DNA of 18,432 bases from SB11 sp964584305 (GCA_964584305.1 CAZOZL010000021.1:1-18432), one strand, 5' to 3'; shown: positions 7,423 to 13,556, counted from the stretch's first letter. Numbers and translations are program-made. Notes: a model not told the origin generated them from the letters alone.

Positions 7423-7610
7423 CGTTTAGAGCATTTAGCGCATTTAGCGGTTCGTTTTCTTGTCTTACAAGCCCCCGTTTTGGATACTTGCTGCTTTCTG
7501 CTATTTAGTACCTTGCCAGATTGTGAGCGAACGGATTTGCTGCTGCTTTTTCTTCGCAATAGCGAAGCTACTTTTCGAGCATCTGCTCTTTTTACTTTTT
7601 TGCACGCCAT
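7419..7610 (-). CDS. Protamine-like basic protein
   Basis: A 63-aa protein in which more than a third of residues are Lys or Arg, with Ser-rich stretches (RRKSSSKSVRS) and four cysteines (3, 48, 57, 60), the last two as CAKC. It overlaps its neighbours on both sides (ATGA at its end; 19 bp with the HExxH gene). A composition like this fits DNA condensation or charge neutralisation of a packaged genome. A zinc-bound form through the cysteines is possible. Not a shadow ORF: the opposite-strand frames here lack such coding character. Confidence 0.78.
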   Translation of the reverse strand: MACKKVKRADARKVASLLRRKSSSKSVRSQSGKVLNSRKQQVSKTGACKTRKRTAKCAKCSKR

Positions 7611-8005
7611 AATTTATATTGTTTTGCTCTTTCTACCTGCTGGTTGTATCTCCGCCAGTTGTCTTTTACTTTTTCTGATGCAAAAAGGTAGCTGCTGATA
7701 TTCACTGTTTTTAAGCCTTCAGGTGGGTTTTCAAAGTTTAAAATCCGACTAATAGCCTTCACGGTATCCATCAACTCCACCCCTTCATACATACTTTGAT
7801 AAAAAGCCCAGCAGTCGCACAACTCCTCGTTAGTGGTGTTTAGGATAAGGTGTGCTTTTTCGTGATTAATAATCACCTTGAGTATATTTTTAGGCACTTT
7901 TTCGAGTGCTTTTTTACTCAAGTAAATTTCTTTTTTTTCAGGTAAGGTGCTTGCTACACCACCCTGTGGCAGTTCTTTTACCCATTTAATTTTTATTGCG
8001 TCCAT
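7592..8005 (-). CDS. Small HExxH metallopeptidase-like protein
   Basis: A 137-aa protein from ATG 8005; an upstream GTG would add six residues, but the ATG matches the style of neighbouring starts. The zinc-peptidase signature HEKAH (48-52) follows a hydrophobic helix, and E60, E61 or D64 (NEELCDCWAF) could supply the third ligand. There is no signal peptide or membrane helix. Between a basic protein and a membrane protein in the structural operon, it may act on virion maturation or disassembly. Small proteins of this type in mobile elements can also be non-catalytic. Substrate unknown. Confidence 0.78.
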   Translation of the reverse strand: MDAIKIKWVKELPQGGVASTLPEKKEIYLSKKALEKVPKNILKVIINHEKAHLILNTTNEELCDCWAFYQSMYEGVELMDTVKAISRILNFENPPEGLKTVNISSYLFASEKVKDNWRRYNQQVERAKQYKLWRAKK

Positions 8006-8441
8006 AAACAAACAAAACAACACTCACGGTTACTACCAGCCCTATGACTGCCCACCCCCACGATGGTACTCCTAAAAAGTTGCTTTTTTCAGTGTCTTCT
8101 TCCGTTGTCTCGTCTTTTGGTGTATCGGGATTTACCATTTTGTCCACTCCGAAAAGAATACCTGCCAGCTTGTTAACAGCCTTGTGAAAGCCACTTTTTG
8201 TATCTGGTGTGGTTTCTCCTTCGTAGTTTAAAAGAGGTTGCGATTGATTTAAAAAGGGGCGGGTGGCGTGGAATAAATCACCTGTAAAAGGCTCTTTATA
8301 TTGTATTGTCATAGCGGCGATGTTCTTTCCGTTTACAGGTAAGTTTAAGTGTCCGTACTTGGAAAAGACCTCTTTTATAGCATTAGGAAAAGTTATAGCT
8401 AATGCTTCGAGGTTATATAGTGCTGTATGATTTTTATCCAT
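7986..8441 (-). CDS. Tail-anchored protein next to the capsid candidate
   Basis: A 151-aa protein with a soluble N-terminal domain (about 1-100), an acidic Thr/Glu linker (about 105-120) and one C-terminal membrane helix (about 127-146) ending GRNKN. It has the motif LLNYEG (70-75); the adjacent capsid candidate carries LNYEG and NYEG near its N-terminus. It overlaps the downstream HExxH gene by 20 bp. The C-terminal anchor suggests a link between a protein shell and a membrane. Family not recognised. Confidence 0.8.
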   Translation of the reverse strand: MDKNHTALYNLEALAITFPNAIKEVFSKYGHLNLPVNGKNIAAMTIQYKEPFTGDLFHATRPFLNQSQPLLNYEGETTPDTKSGFHKAVNKLAGILFGVDKMVNPDTPKDETTEEDTEKSNFLGVPSWGWAVIGLVVTVSVVLFVYGRNKN

Positions 8442-8468
8442 TGCTACCCGCCCTTTTGTTTCTGTATT

Positions 8469-9098
8469 CTAACGGTTAGCTTGTGAGAAAGCCCCCGCTA
8501 TATTAGCTATATCTCCCACCCAAATAGTAAGCTCTAAACTTGAGCTTCCTGAAATAGGCAGCTCTATCAGCGTTTGGTCATCAATTTGCACGTTTTTGTT
8601 ACGTAAATCAAGATTGATGGTCTTCAAGTTCTGCGACTGATTGGTAAACGTGCTGTTCAAAGGTATGATGTCTGATGCCAGCTGCCTAAACGGGCTCTGG
8701 CGGAAAATAGTGACCTTTTTGCTTCGTTGGCTTTCAACAGTAGAGTCCATGTCAATGCCCAATATTTTCATGGGGTTTCTTGCCGCCATTTTCAAAAATT
8801 GAGACAAAGTGAAGGGTGAAGTTGTTGAAGCTGTCAGTCCTGCGTCTCCGTTTTTGTCATTAAAAGCTCCGTTTTTTATCACTCCTGCAGTGGTTTCTGT
8901 ATCCACGCCGCCTGATAATAGGACAATACGGGTAGCTGCATTAGCGTTTACGATTGCGATATCGATAGGAATTGCTCCAGGGATATTAGCGTAAGGAACA
9001 TTCATTATGCCGCCGCCTTCGTAGTTTTGAGGAAGCCTAAGCCCCTCGTAGTTTAACATTTTATAAGCCTCTTTTTCGGCTTGTTCAATAGTTTTCAT
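8469..9098 (-). CDS. Candidate major capsid protein (beta-rich, 209 aa)
   Basis: A soluble, beta-rich 209-aa protein with no signal peptide, membrane helix or catalytic motif. Strand-like segments are clear at 43-62, 127-133, 160-180 and 186-196 (SSLELTIWVGD). An N-terminal arm (1-35) carries two NYEG motifs. It is near the start of the late operon, about 0.3 kb from the phased repeats at 9364-9423, where a highly expressed coat gene would be expected. It is followed by tail-anchored and DNA-condensing candidates. The size suits a single jelly roll; known double jelly-roll coats such as PM2 P2 are larger (about 269 aa). The call rests on context and composition, not on recognised homology. 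Confidence 0.55.
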   Translation of the reverse strand: MKTIEQAEKEAYKMLNYEGLRLPQNYEGGGIMNVPYANIPGAIPIDIAIVNANAATRIVLLSGGVDTETTAGVIKNGAFNDKNGDAGLTASTTSPFTLSQFLKMAARNPMKILGIDMDSTVESQRSKKVTIFRQSPFRQLASDIIPLNSTFTNQSQNLKTINLDLRNKNVQIDDQTLIELPISGSSSLELTIWVGDIANIAGAFSQANR

Positions 9099-9116
9099 AT
9101 TTCTTTTTTTTTTGGA

Positions 9117-9140
9117 TTTTGTAAACTTTTGTAAACTTTT
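9117..9140 (-). repeat. Tandem decamer in the leader of the capsid candidate
   Basis: TTTTGTAAAC occurs twice in a row (9117-9126, 9127-9136) and is followed by another TTTTG. It lies about 20 bp before the start codon at 9098. It may be a leader or regulatory element; the core GTTTACAA on the minus strand resembles the operator family at 11.7-13.9 kb. Confidence 0.5.
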
Positions 9141-9142
9141 GG

Positions 9143-9310
9143 TTATTTTTTTAAGGCTTCCTTATCGCCTTTTTTCTTAAACCTTCGGCGGGTGATGGTC
9201 GTGCCATCGCCAGTAGTTACGGTTTCATTAACCGTAAATTGATTGAAGGCTATACCGCCTATAACTACCACAACGGCAGCTATCAATAGATAAATGAGGG
9301 ATTTACTCAT
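9143..9310 (-). CDS. 55-aa single-helix membrane protein
   Basis: ATG at 9310 opens a 55-aa frame: a membrane helix at residues 5-22 (LIYLLIAAVVVVIGGIAF), a short Thr-rich stretch and a very basic tail (RRRFKKK at 41-47, KK at the end). It is the first gene of the late operon, just downstream of the phased repeats, and precedes the capsid candidate by 44 bp. The basic tail would face the cytoplasm or, in a virion, the DNA. A major small membrane protein of the particle is a reasonable guess. Confidence 0.72.
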   Translation of the reverse strand: MSKSLIYLLIAAVVVVIGGIAFNQFTVNETVTTGDGTTITRRRFKKKGDKEALKK

Positions 9311-9363
9311 AGTGTTTTTTTTGATTGATTAAATTGAGAGGCAAGATGTAGGTGTTTTTAAAG

Positions 9364-9423
9364 TCCGTTACCAGTTTCTCCCATTTTCTCCCAGCTATAC
9401 CTATTTATACCCATCTTCTCCCA
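9364..9423 (-). promoter_or_regulatory. Six helically phased decamers before the late operon
   Basis: Read on the minus strand, 9423 down to 9364 is six consecutive 10-mers, all starting TGG or TAGG. Three match TGGGAGAA (starting at 9423, 9393 and 9383), one is TGGGTATAAA, and two are degenerate. An exact 10-bp period puts each unit on the same DNA face. The array lies between the terminator at 9444-9469 and the first late gene (9310), with a possible weak -7 region (TACATCTTG) nearby. An activator or repressor array controlling late transcription is the simplest reading. Confidence 0.6.
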
Positions 9424-9443
9424 GTTGCCCTGCATTTTTTTTG

Positions 9444-9469
9444 CATAAAAAAACCGCCCGAAGGCGGTT
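9444..9469 (-). terminator. Intrinsic terminator (leftward)
   Basis: On the minus strand AACCGCC, a TTCG loop and GGCGGTT (hairpin 9452-9469) are followed by a run of T down to about 9446. The stem is perfect and GC-rich with a very stable tetraloop. It ends the block 9498-11936 and separates it from the late operon. Confidence 0.9.
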
Positions 9470-9497
9470 AGTTTTAAATAAAATACAATTGATATGC

Positions 9498-9992
9498 CTA
9501 TGCCTCTACCAGCTTTTTTAAGCCCAATGCGTATAATGGGTAGTTATACTTATCGATATACTCTGTTGTGCTTTGCAGCAATGCTTTTAGCGGCGTTATT
9601 TTTTCTTCCATCTCCTTAATCGCTGTCTCTTTTTTCATTTTGTCGGCGGCTTTCTCATCGTACTTTTTACTGAAGTTTATAGTGTGTAGCTCCTTATTTG
9701 CCGCAGCGAGCATAGGCTCTAATTTTTCGATTTCTACAATTAAGTCGATTTTGCGGTTTTTTGCCGCTCCTAACTCTGTTTGTATTGAAGCGGGTACTCC
9801 CGACTGTTTTTCAAATTCATTAACTATCCATTGGTTAAAGTTACCAATGATATTTTTCTTTTTTTCTTCCGAAAAAAGTCCGTGCTCCATTAATAAATCA
9901 AAAAGCTCTACTGGAGTGTAGTCCTCTTTCGTTTCGCCCTCAATTTTTATATTGAAAAGAGCCTCAATTTGTTGTAGTGTTAATTTTTGCAT
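9498..9992 (-). CDS. Coiled-coil protein
   Basis: A 164-aa, mostly helical protein. Residues 1-70 are mixed, with a conserved-looking stretch (YTPVELFDLLMEHG); residues about 75-145 form a charged coiled coil. There is no membrane helix or enzyme motif. It ends just before the strong terminator and follows the small HTH gene with a 10-bp gap. A scaffolding or assembly-factor role would fit an alpha-helical protein beside the packaging ATPase, but nothing in the sequence proves it. Confidence 0.8.
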   Translation of the reverse strand: MQKLTLQQIEALFNIKIEGETKEDYTPVELFDLLMEHGLFSEEKKKNIIGNFNQWIVNEFEKQSGVPASIQTELGAAKNRKIDLIVEIEKLEPMLAAANKELHTINFSKKYDEKAADKMKKETAIKEMEEKITPLKALLQSTTEYIDKYNYPLYALGLKKLVEA

Positions 9993-10002
9993 ATTTTTTT
10001 AT

Positions 10003-10179
10003 TTATAAGTCCCAGTGATTAAAAATTTTACTAAGTTCTAAGGGCGTAAAAATTTGCCCCCCTTTGTGCCAAACAACACCCGCTCGCTCTACTATTCTCC
10101 TCAATGTTCTATTATCACCCACTCCTAAACGCTCTCTCAATTGCTTTTTGTTTAGTGCTATGTGGGTTTTATCGGTCAT
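10003..10179 (-). CDS. 58-aa HTH protein
   Basis: A 58-aa frame from ATG 10179, whose ATGA overlaps the ATPase stop. The segment LNKKQLRERLGVGDNRTLRR (9-28) reads as a helix-turn-helix with a GVGDNRT turn, followed by GGQIFTPLELSKIF. The same order (KKQ, LG or GI, RT, G, T.L, KI) is seen in the small protein at 13574-13831, so the two look related. It probably binds DNA, perhaps as a late regulator or a packaging-site recognition factor working with the ATPase. Confidence 0.75.
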   Translation of the reverse strand: MTDKTHIALNKKQLRERLGVGDNRTLRRIVERAGVVWHKGGQIFTPLELSKIFNHWDL

Positions 10180-10739
10180 TCAGTGCTTACGGTTAGGTGA
10201 TAGTGTTTGTCTTTATGTGCCTTCACTTTATTGTAAATTGTGTTTACATACTCAAATGAAGGCACATAATTCTTTCTCGCATTCGGGCTTGTTTTCGTTT
10301 TAAAAATGGTAATAAAATCTACATACCTAAAAACATCGAGCGGCACCATATCCCACTCATGGTACATAAATACTATATCTACGTTGCGCTGCCTGCTATC
10401 GCCTATCAGTCGCATCACCTGAGGTTGTAAACGGGGTTTTAAATACCGCTTTGCATCTTCAAAGATGACAAAGCAGTTGTTAAGGTAATCCGCCATTAAA
10501 TGCAGGTTCTCGTCAACGTCATCAACTTTACTCACTAACCTATACGTTCCCTTTTTCCAGTTTTTAAAACTTTTTACTGTCCCTTTTATTTCGGGCAGGT
10601 GGTCATAATCGGGGTGATACAATGTATCTACTATTAACTTTTTAGGCATTTTACTGCCTTTTATTAGCTTTTGGGTAAGTGTGGATTTTCCTGAGTATCT
10701 TTTCCCTATTAAAAGGCACACATACGTTTGTTCTCGCAT
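10176..10739 (-). CDS. P-loop ATPase, candidate genome-packaging ATPase
   Basis: A 187-aa ATPase with Walker A IGKRYSGKST (11-20), Walker B CFVIFEDA (89-96) and a later motif RQRNVDIVFMYHEW (116-129) with a candidate arginine finger (R116 or R118). The short length, a hydrophobic Walker B strand ending in E94-D95, and the third motif resemble the FtsK/HerA-type packaging ATPases of tailless membrane-containing phages (PRD1 P9 type). There is no C-terminal membrane helix, which argues against Zot of filamentous phages. It would power DNA entry into preformed capsids. It is coupled by ATGA to the 58-aa HTH gene downstream. Confidence 0.8.
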   Translation of the reverse strand: MREQTYVCLLIGKRYSGKSTLTQKLIKGSKMPKKLIVDTLYHPDYDHLPEIKGTVKSFKNWKKGTYRLVSKVDDVDENLHLMADYLNNCFVIFEDAKRYLKPRLQPQVMRLIGDSRQRNVDIVFMYHEWDMVPLDVFRYVDFITIFKTKTSPNARKNYVPSFEYVNTIYNKVKAHKDKHYHLTVSTE

Positions 10740-10742
10740 TAT

Positions 10743-11411
10743 TTACAGTATAAAGGGGGCTATTCTTGATGAAGTAACCATGAACATTGCCATAATAAGC
10801 GATACTTCGGGTCCCGTATCCCAGTTGTGCTTTTTAAGCACAGCTTCTAATGGTTTAGACATCAGCTTAGTCTCTTTATCAGTAAAGGGTACACCGTCGC
10901 AGAACTCTACGTAAACACAGTATTTATCATACAACGTTTTGTCCTCATCAGGTTGCTGGGAGTACATCGCCTTAAAACCCGCTCGTTTACGCATAGAAAA
11001 GAGTGCCTTTATTTCAGGCAATTTCTCTTTGTCTTCTTCACTGAAAATTTTTCGGGCATAACCAATGGGCAGCACCATTTGAAATAACCCATCTAATGTT
11101 CCGATTACTACCTCTGCGTTGTCTTTTGCGCTACTTCCACTATCCGCTCTCTGCGAGCTGCTTTCATTATCCTCAGCCTTATCAGGCTCTGGCTCGTTTA
11201 CACCTTTTGCAAAATCATCGCTATCAGCTTTGTCTTGCGTAGTTTCTTGTTCCTCACTCTCCTTTGCTTTGAAGTCTTTTACTATCGTTTCCTCACCCAA
11301 TACATCAGTAATATCTACCGTATCAGTAGTATCATTATCTGTTTTTGGGTCTTTTTCTTCTACTCCCCAGTCATATTTTTTTGGGTTTTCGTCGTTTTTA
11401 TCCTGCTTCAT
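10743..11411 (-). CDS. Protein with acidic disordered N-terminus
   Basis: A 222-aa protein. The first 95 residues are low-complexity and strongly acidic (rich in Asp, Glu, Ser, Thr). Residues about 97-222 appear folded, with a hydrophobic C-terminal end (EVSLIMAMFMVTSSR then APFIL) that may contact a membrane. It overlaps the preceding gene by 14 bp and is 3 bp from the ATPase start, so it is probably expressed with it. A packaging or assembly partner is plausible; the acidic tail could mimic DNA. No family recognised. Confidence 0.8.
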   Translation of the reverse strand: MKQDKNDENPKKYDWGVEEKDPKTDNDTTDTVDITDVLGEETIVKDFKAKESEEQETTQDKADSDDFAKGVNEPEPDKAEDNESSSQRADSGSSAKDNAEVVIGTLDGLFQMVLPIGYARKIFSEEDKEKLPEIKALFSMRKRAGFKAMYSQQPDEDKTLYDKYCVYVEFCDGVPFTDKETKLMSKPLEAVLKKHNWDTGPEVSLIMAMFMVTSSRIAPFIL

Positions 11412-11715
11412 ACGCTAATTTTAATTCTTGTGAGTACTTTTCCAGCAGCCTATTAGCTGCTTTTGACATCGGCGCACCTGCACCAAATAAGTTGTTTATA
11501 TCATTGGATATTTGCGACATCTTTTTAGTCAGCTTTATAAAAAACAGACCCTTTTCAGCAACACTCATGCTTGATAGTTCCTTTGCTTGGTCAAGACCTA
11601 AGTTGTTCAGTAGCGTAAGAAATGATAAGTAAATGCCTAAGCAGTCCCCTATATCTTCTTTTTGCTCTTTTATCTTGTTTACAAGGGCGTTATAGTCTTC
11701 TTCGGTGATTTGCAT
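11398..11715 (-). CDS. Hypothetical helical protein
   Basis: A 105-aa protein that appears all-helical, with amphipathic stretches and no membrane segment. It lies in the leftward operon, overlapping the acidic protein by 14 bp and 2 bp after the end of the 72-aa gene. An operator-like CTTGTTTACAAGGG (11674-11687) lies inside its coding sequence. Function unknown. Confidence 0.75.
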   Translation of the reverse strand: MQITEEDYNALVNKIKEQKEDIGDCLGIYLSFLTLLNNLGLDQAKELSSMSVAEKGLFFIKLTKKMSQISNDINNLFGAGAPMSKAANRLLEKYSQELKLAYEAG

Positions 11716-11717
11716 TA

Positions 11718-11936
11718 TTATTTTTTACTGAAAAATGGACAGCTTTTACTGTGTTTCATTAAGTTTATAGCAACATCGGCGGGGGTGGGGTATGCCTTGT
11801 TTACAAGGCTTTTGATGTACGCATGAAAGGCGTTTTTATCCTCGCCAGTGTCAAAACGAATGCTATATACCTTCGTTTTAGGCTCTGTACCCTTGTTTAC
11901 TGGCCTTTCTTCCTTTTTACCGTCGTTTTTACTCAT
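11718..11936 (-). CDS. Small basic protein, first gene of the leftward operon
   Basis: A 72-aa protein from ATG 11936; a TTG at 11987 would extend it by 17 residues, but that would place coding sequence over the probable promoter and an operator. A Lys-rich N-terminus (1-22) is followed by a beta strand VYSIRF and two helices, which loosely suggests a ribbon-helix-helix DNA-binding fold (unproven). Two operator-like sites (11795-11808 and 11890-11900) lie within the gene and another just upstream (about 11961). As first gene next to the control region it may be a regulator. Confidence 0.7.
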   Translation of the reverse strand: MSKNDGKKEERPVNKGTEPKTKVYSIRFDTGEDKNAFHAYIKSLVNKAYPTPADVAINLMKHSKSCPFFSKK

Positions 11937-12033
11937 GTGGCTAAATTCACCACAAAGATGTGTAAACACTGGATTACAGCTTAACAATAGCAGGCTATAA
12001 AGGCTTATATTGTTTGATAAATTTAGAATACTG

Positions 12034-12146
12034 GCGGGAACGCCTTGTTTACAGACTGCTACCTCTGATTTGAGGGGCTGTTTTTGGGTGATATTTAGCC
12101 TTTTTATGCTAAAATAGCGGGAACACTATGTTTACAATAGGCTACC
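12034..12146 (+). repeat. Imperfect 30-bp direct repeat pair
   Basis: Copies at 12034-12063 and 12117-12146, 83 bp apart. Both begin GCGGGAAC, have TGTTTACA in the middle and end GCTACC; the differences are confined to the segments between. The second copy shares 17 bp (GAACACTATGTTTACAA) in inverted orientation with 13841-13857, upstream of a small HTH gene. Probably paired binding sites. Confidence 0.8.
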
Positions 12147-12207
12147 GCCGTTTTTTACCCTAAAAAGGGGTTGACTTTAAAATATACTAAGGAAACAAGG
12201 TATAACG

Positions 12208-12359
12208 TTATGTAAACAAGGGCTTTCCAATGATTTGTAAAATAAATGTTGCTCAAGTTGCTTCAATAGCAATTAATAGTTGAAGTGAATAAAGGTTTGG
12301 AACACATTTTGACTATAAAGTTGACGGGGGAAAACTACGGAAAGCCCTTGTTTACATAA
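12208..12359. repeat. Perfect 21-bp inverted repeat, 110-bp spacer
   Basis: 12208-12228 and 12339-12359 are exact reverse complements over 21 bp (left arm starts TTATGTAAACAAGGG, right arm ends CTTGTTTACATAA). Identity stops abruptly outside. Each arm contains the operator core. The fit suggests two strong sites bound together by looping. No transposase or transposon-end features are present. Confidence 0.88.
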
Positions 12360-12400
12360 GCAAACGACTAATTAATTAATGAAAAGATTACACACTTTGT

Positions 12401-12430
12401 ATTGTTTTTCAGTACAATGTCGTAATTTTG
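12401..12430 (+). promoter_or_regulatory. Promoter of the cargo genes with XRE-type operator
   Basis: ATTG (12401-12404), an 18-bp spacer and TAATTTTG (12423-12430) fit the Bacteroidota -33/-7 pattern. The spacer end and -7 box form a 20-bp stretch (12411-12430) that matches 16 of 20 positions of 17860-17879, in front of the XRE gene. It includes TACAA and TCGTA arms, a variant of TACAA-N2-TTGTA. Confidence 0.7.
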
Positions 12431-12458
12431 TAACAAGCAAATCACAATATATACAACT

Positions 12459-12635
12459 ATGGGTGTTATCGCAAAGATTTTAGTTCCTTCTAACGGGCTA
12501 AAAAAAGACAATTTAAAAAAGGGTTCAGTGAATATAGCTGACAATAAAGAAAAGAAGTATAAGATTAACTTAAAAACTTTAACTAAAGAAGAAGTAGAGG
12601 CGGGTAGAAGCAGCGCATACGATTACGTACTTTAG
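12459..12635 (+). CDS. 58-aa hypothetical cargo protein
   Basis: ATG at 12459 opens a 58-aa, lysine-rich, AT-rich frame (starts MGVIAKILVPSNG, ends SSAYDYVL). It sits 28 bp after a good -7 box and 13 bp before the next gene on the same strand. The opposite orientation and lower GC mark it and its partner as an insertion in an otherwise leftward genome. No motif recognised; a small accessory protein for the 203-aa product is possible. Confidence 0.72.
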   Translation: MGVIAKILVPSNGLKKDNLKKGSVNIADNKEKKYKINLKTLTKEEVEAGRSSAYDYVL

Positions 12636-12648
12636 TTAAATTATCTGA

Positions 12649-13260
12649 ATGGGAACTATTTTAAAATATATGATAGATAATTGGCCTGTTATGGCTATTA
12701 TCATAATACTTCTATATTTAGCCATCGTTATAACATGGAAGGGGGCTAAGTATCATCATGAAATAAAAACGCTGAATACAACTGTTGGTTCTAATACTAC
12801 TAGGTTGGAAAAGATATCAGTGATGATGACTAAAATCGGGTCTCACTTGGCTAATCAAAAAAGTAACAACTTTACTATTGAAGATTTTATCATGTCTAAT
12901 TCTCCGTACAGTCTTTCAGATTTAGGGAAGGAACTCTTTACTCTTTCCAAGGCGGAAGAATATTTGGATAATAATTTTCAATCATTATTGGAAAAGATAA
13001 AGACAAAAGACCCTAAAAATGGTTTGGATTTAGAAAATTACTCTATAGCCGTTCTTAATGATTATTCTGATACAGATTATGGTTTTGAGCCTATTAAAAA
13101 GTTTGTTTATAACAATCCTGTTGTACATTTAGGAGAGGATAAGAAAGCATACACAATAAATTTGCAAACCTTAATTTTGATAATGTCAATTTGGGTAAGA
13201 GATAAATATTATGACACCTATCATGATGGTAAAGATGGAGATTTTACTCCTAAGGCTTAA
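12649..13260 (+). CDS. Membrane-anchored cargo (moron) protein
   Basis: A 203-aa protein with an N-terminal membrane helix (about residues 12-29), a short coiled segment (about 35-60) and a soluble domain. The domain begins with SPYSLSDLGKELF (about 84-96), a pattern reminiscent of winged-helix entry segments, and ends with a helix LILIMSIWVRDKYYDTY. It is AT-rich, on the opposite strand to its surroundings, and under a promoter resembling that of the lysogeny-type regulator, so it is probably expressed in the integrated state. A host-benefit or superinfection-exclusion function is plausible but not shown. The mature domain is not recognised. Confidence 0.85.
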   Translation: MGTILKYMIDNWPVMAIIIILLYLAIVITWKGAKYHHEIKTLNTTVGSNTTRLEKISVMMTKIGSHLANQKSNNFTIEDFIMSNSPYSLSDLGKELFTLSKAEEYLDNNFQSLLEKIKTKDPKNGLDLENYSIAVLNDYSDTDYGFEPIKKFVYNNPVVHLGEDKKAYTINLQTLILIMSIWVRDKYYDTYHDGKDGDFTPKA

Positions 13261-13276
13261 TATAACGAAAGAGCAA

Positions 13277-13304
13277 AACCCTCATGTACTTAAAGGGATT
13301 TTTT
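13277..13304 (+). terminator. Weak terminator after cargo genes
   Basis: CCCT (13279-13282) can pair with AGGG (13294-13297), followed by ATTTTTT. The stem is short (about 4 bp plus A-T pairs), but position and T run fit the end of the 12459-13260 unit. Confidence 0.4.
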
Positions 13305-13336
13305 ACCTGTATTGAGAGATGGTTCAGGTACGTAGT

Positions 13337-13513
13337 TTAACTAATCGGCTCTCCTAACTGGTCGTAAATTTCTTTGATTTGTTTTGGGAATAGCTTGCGT
13401 TGATTTTTTCGTAGATTTAGCCTTTTTAAGTCAAGCATTGCCTTTAAAGTGTCCTTCTTTACATCGTATTCAGCCGCTATTTCGTACCAATATTTCGCCC
13501 TGGTAATAATCAT
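13337..13513 (-). CDS. Small HTH-like protein
   Basis: A 58-aa protein from ATG 13513; a TTG at 13543 would add 10 residues. The sequence WYEIAAEYDVKKDTLKAMLD reads as a helix-turn-helix, followed by a very basic stretch (KRLNLRKNQRKLFPKQ). An operator-like site (13557-13570) lies about 45 bp upstream. It probably binds DNA, either as an autoregulated repressor or as a replication/excision accessory protein. Length and charge also allow an excisionase role. Confidence 0.7.
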   Translation of the reverse strand: MIITRAKYWYEIAAEYDVKKDTLKAMLDLKRLNLRKNQRKLFPKQIKEIYDQLGEPIS

Positions 13514-13556
13514 GCTCAATAATACGGTGGGTGGGTAGTGCAATTGCAGTGGCGTT

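Larger units (their letters stand above)
11940..12360. promoter_or_regulatory. Repeat-rich central control region
   Basis: About 420 bp without a convincing gene between divergent transcription units. It holds five copies of an operator-like core TGTTTACA/TGTAAACA (at about 11961, 12046, 12129, 12211 and 12350), a 30-bp imperfect direct repeat, a 21-bp perfect inverted repeat, a small stem TTTAGC/GCTAAA (12094-12113) and CTTCAA/TTGAAG near 12260. A candidate -7 box CATCTTTG lies just upstream of the gene at 11936. It probably controls the leftward operon and perhaps the cargo genes; an origin function is an alternative. Confidence 0.7.

Noticed and set aside
9364..9423. G-quadruplex in the TGGG repeats
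   Set aside because: GGG runs are separated by 7 to 17 bases, and the exact 10-bp phase fits protein binding better.
10176..10739. Filamentous phage Zot and an inovirus-like element
   Set aside because: The ATPase lacks the C-terminal membrane helix of Zot, the element is larger than inoviruses, and lytic amidase and glucosaminidase genes are present.
12208..12359. Insertion sequence bounded by the 21-bp inverted repeat
   Set aside because: Only 110 bp inside, no transposase and no target-site duplication; the arms match the operator family instead.
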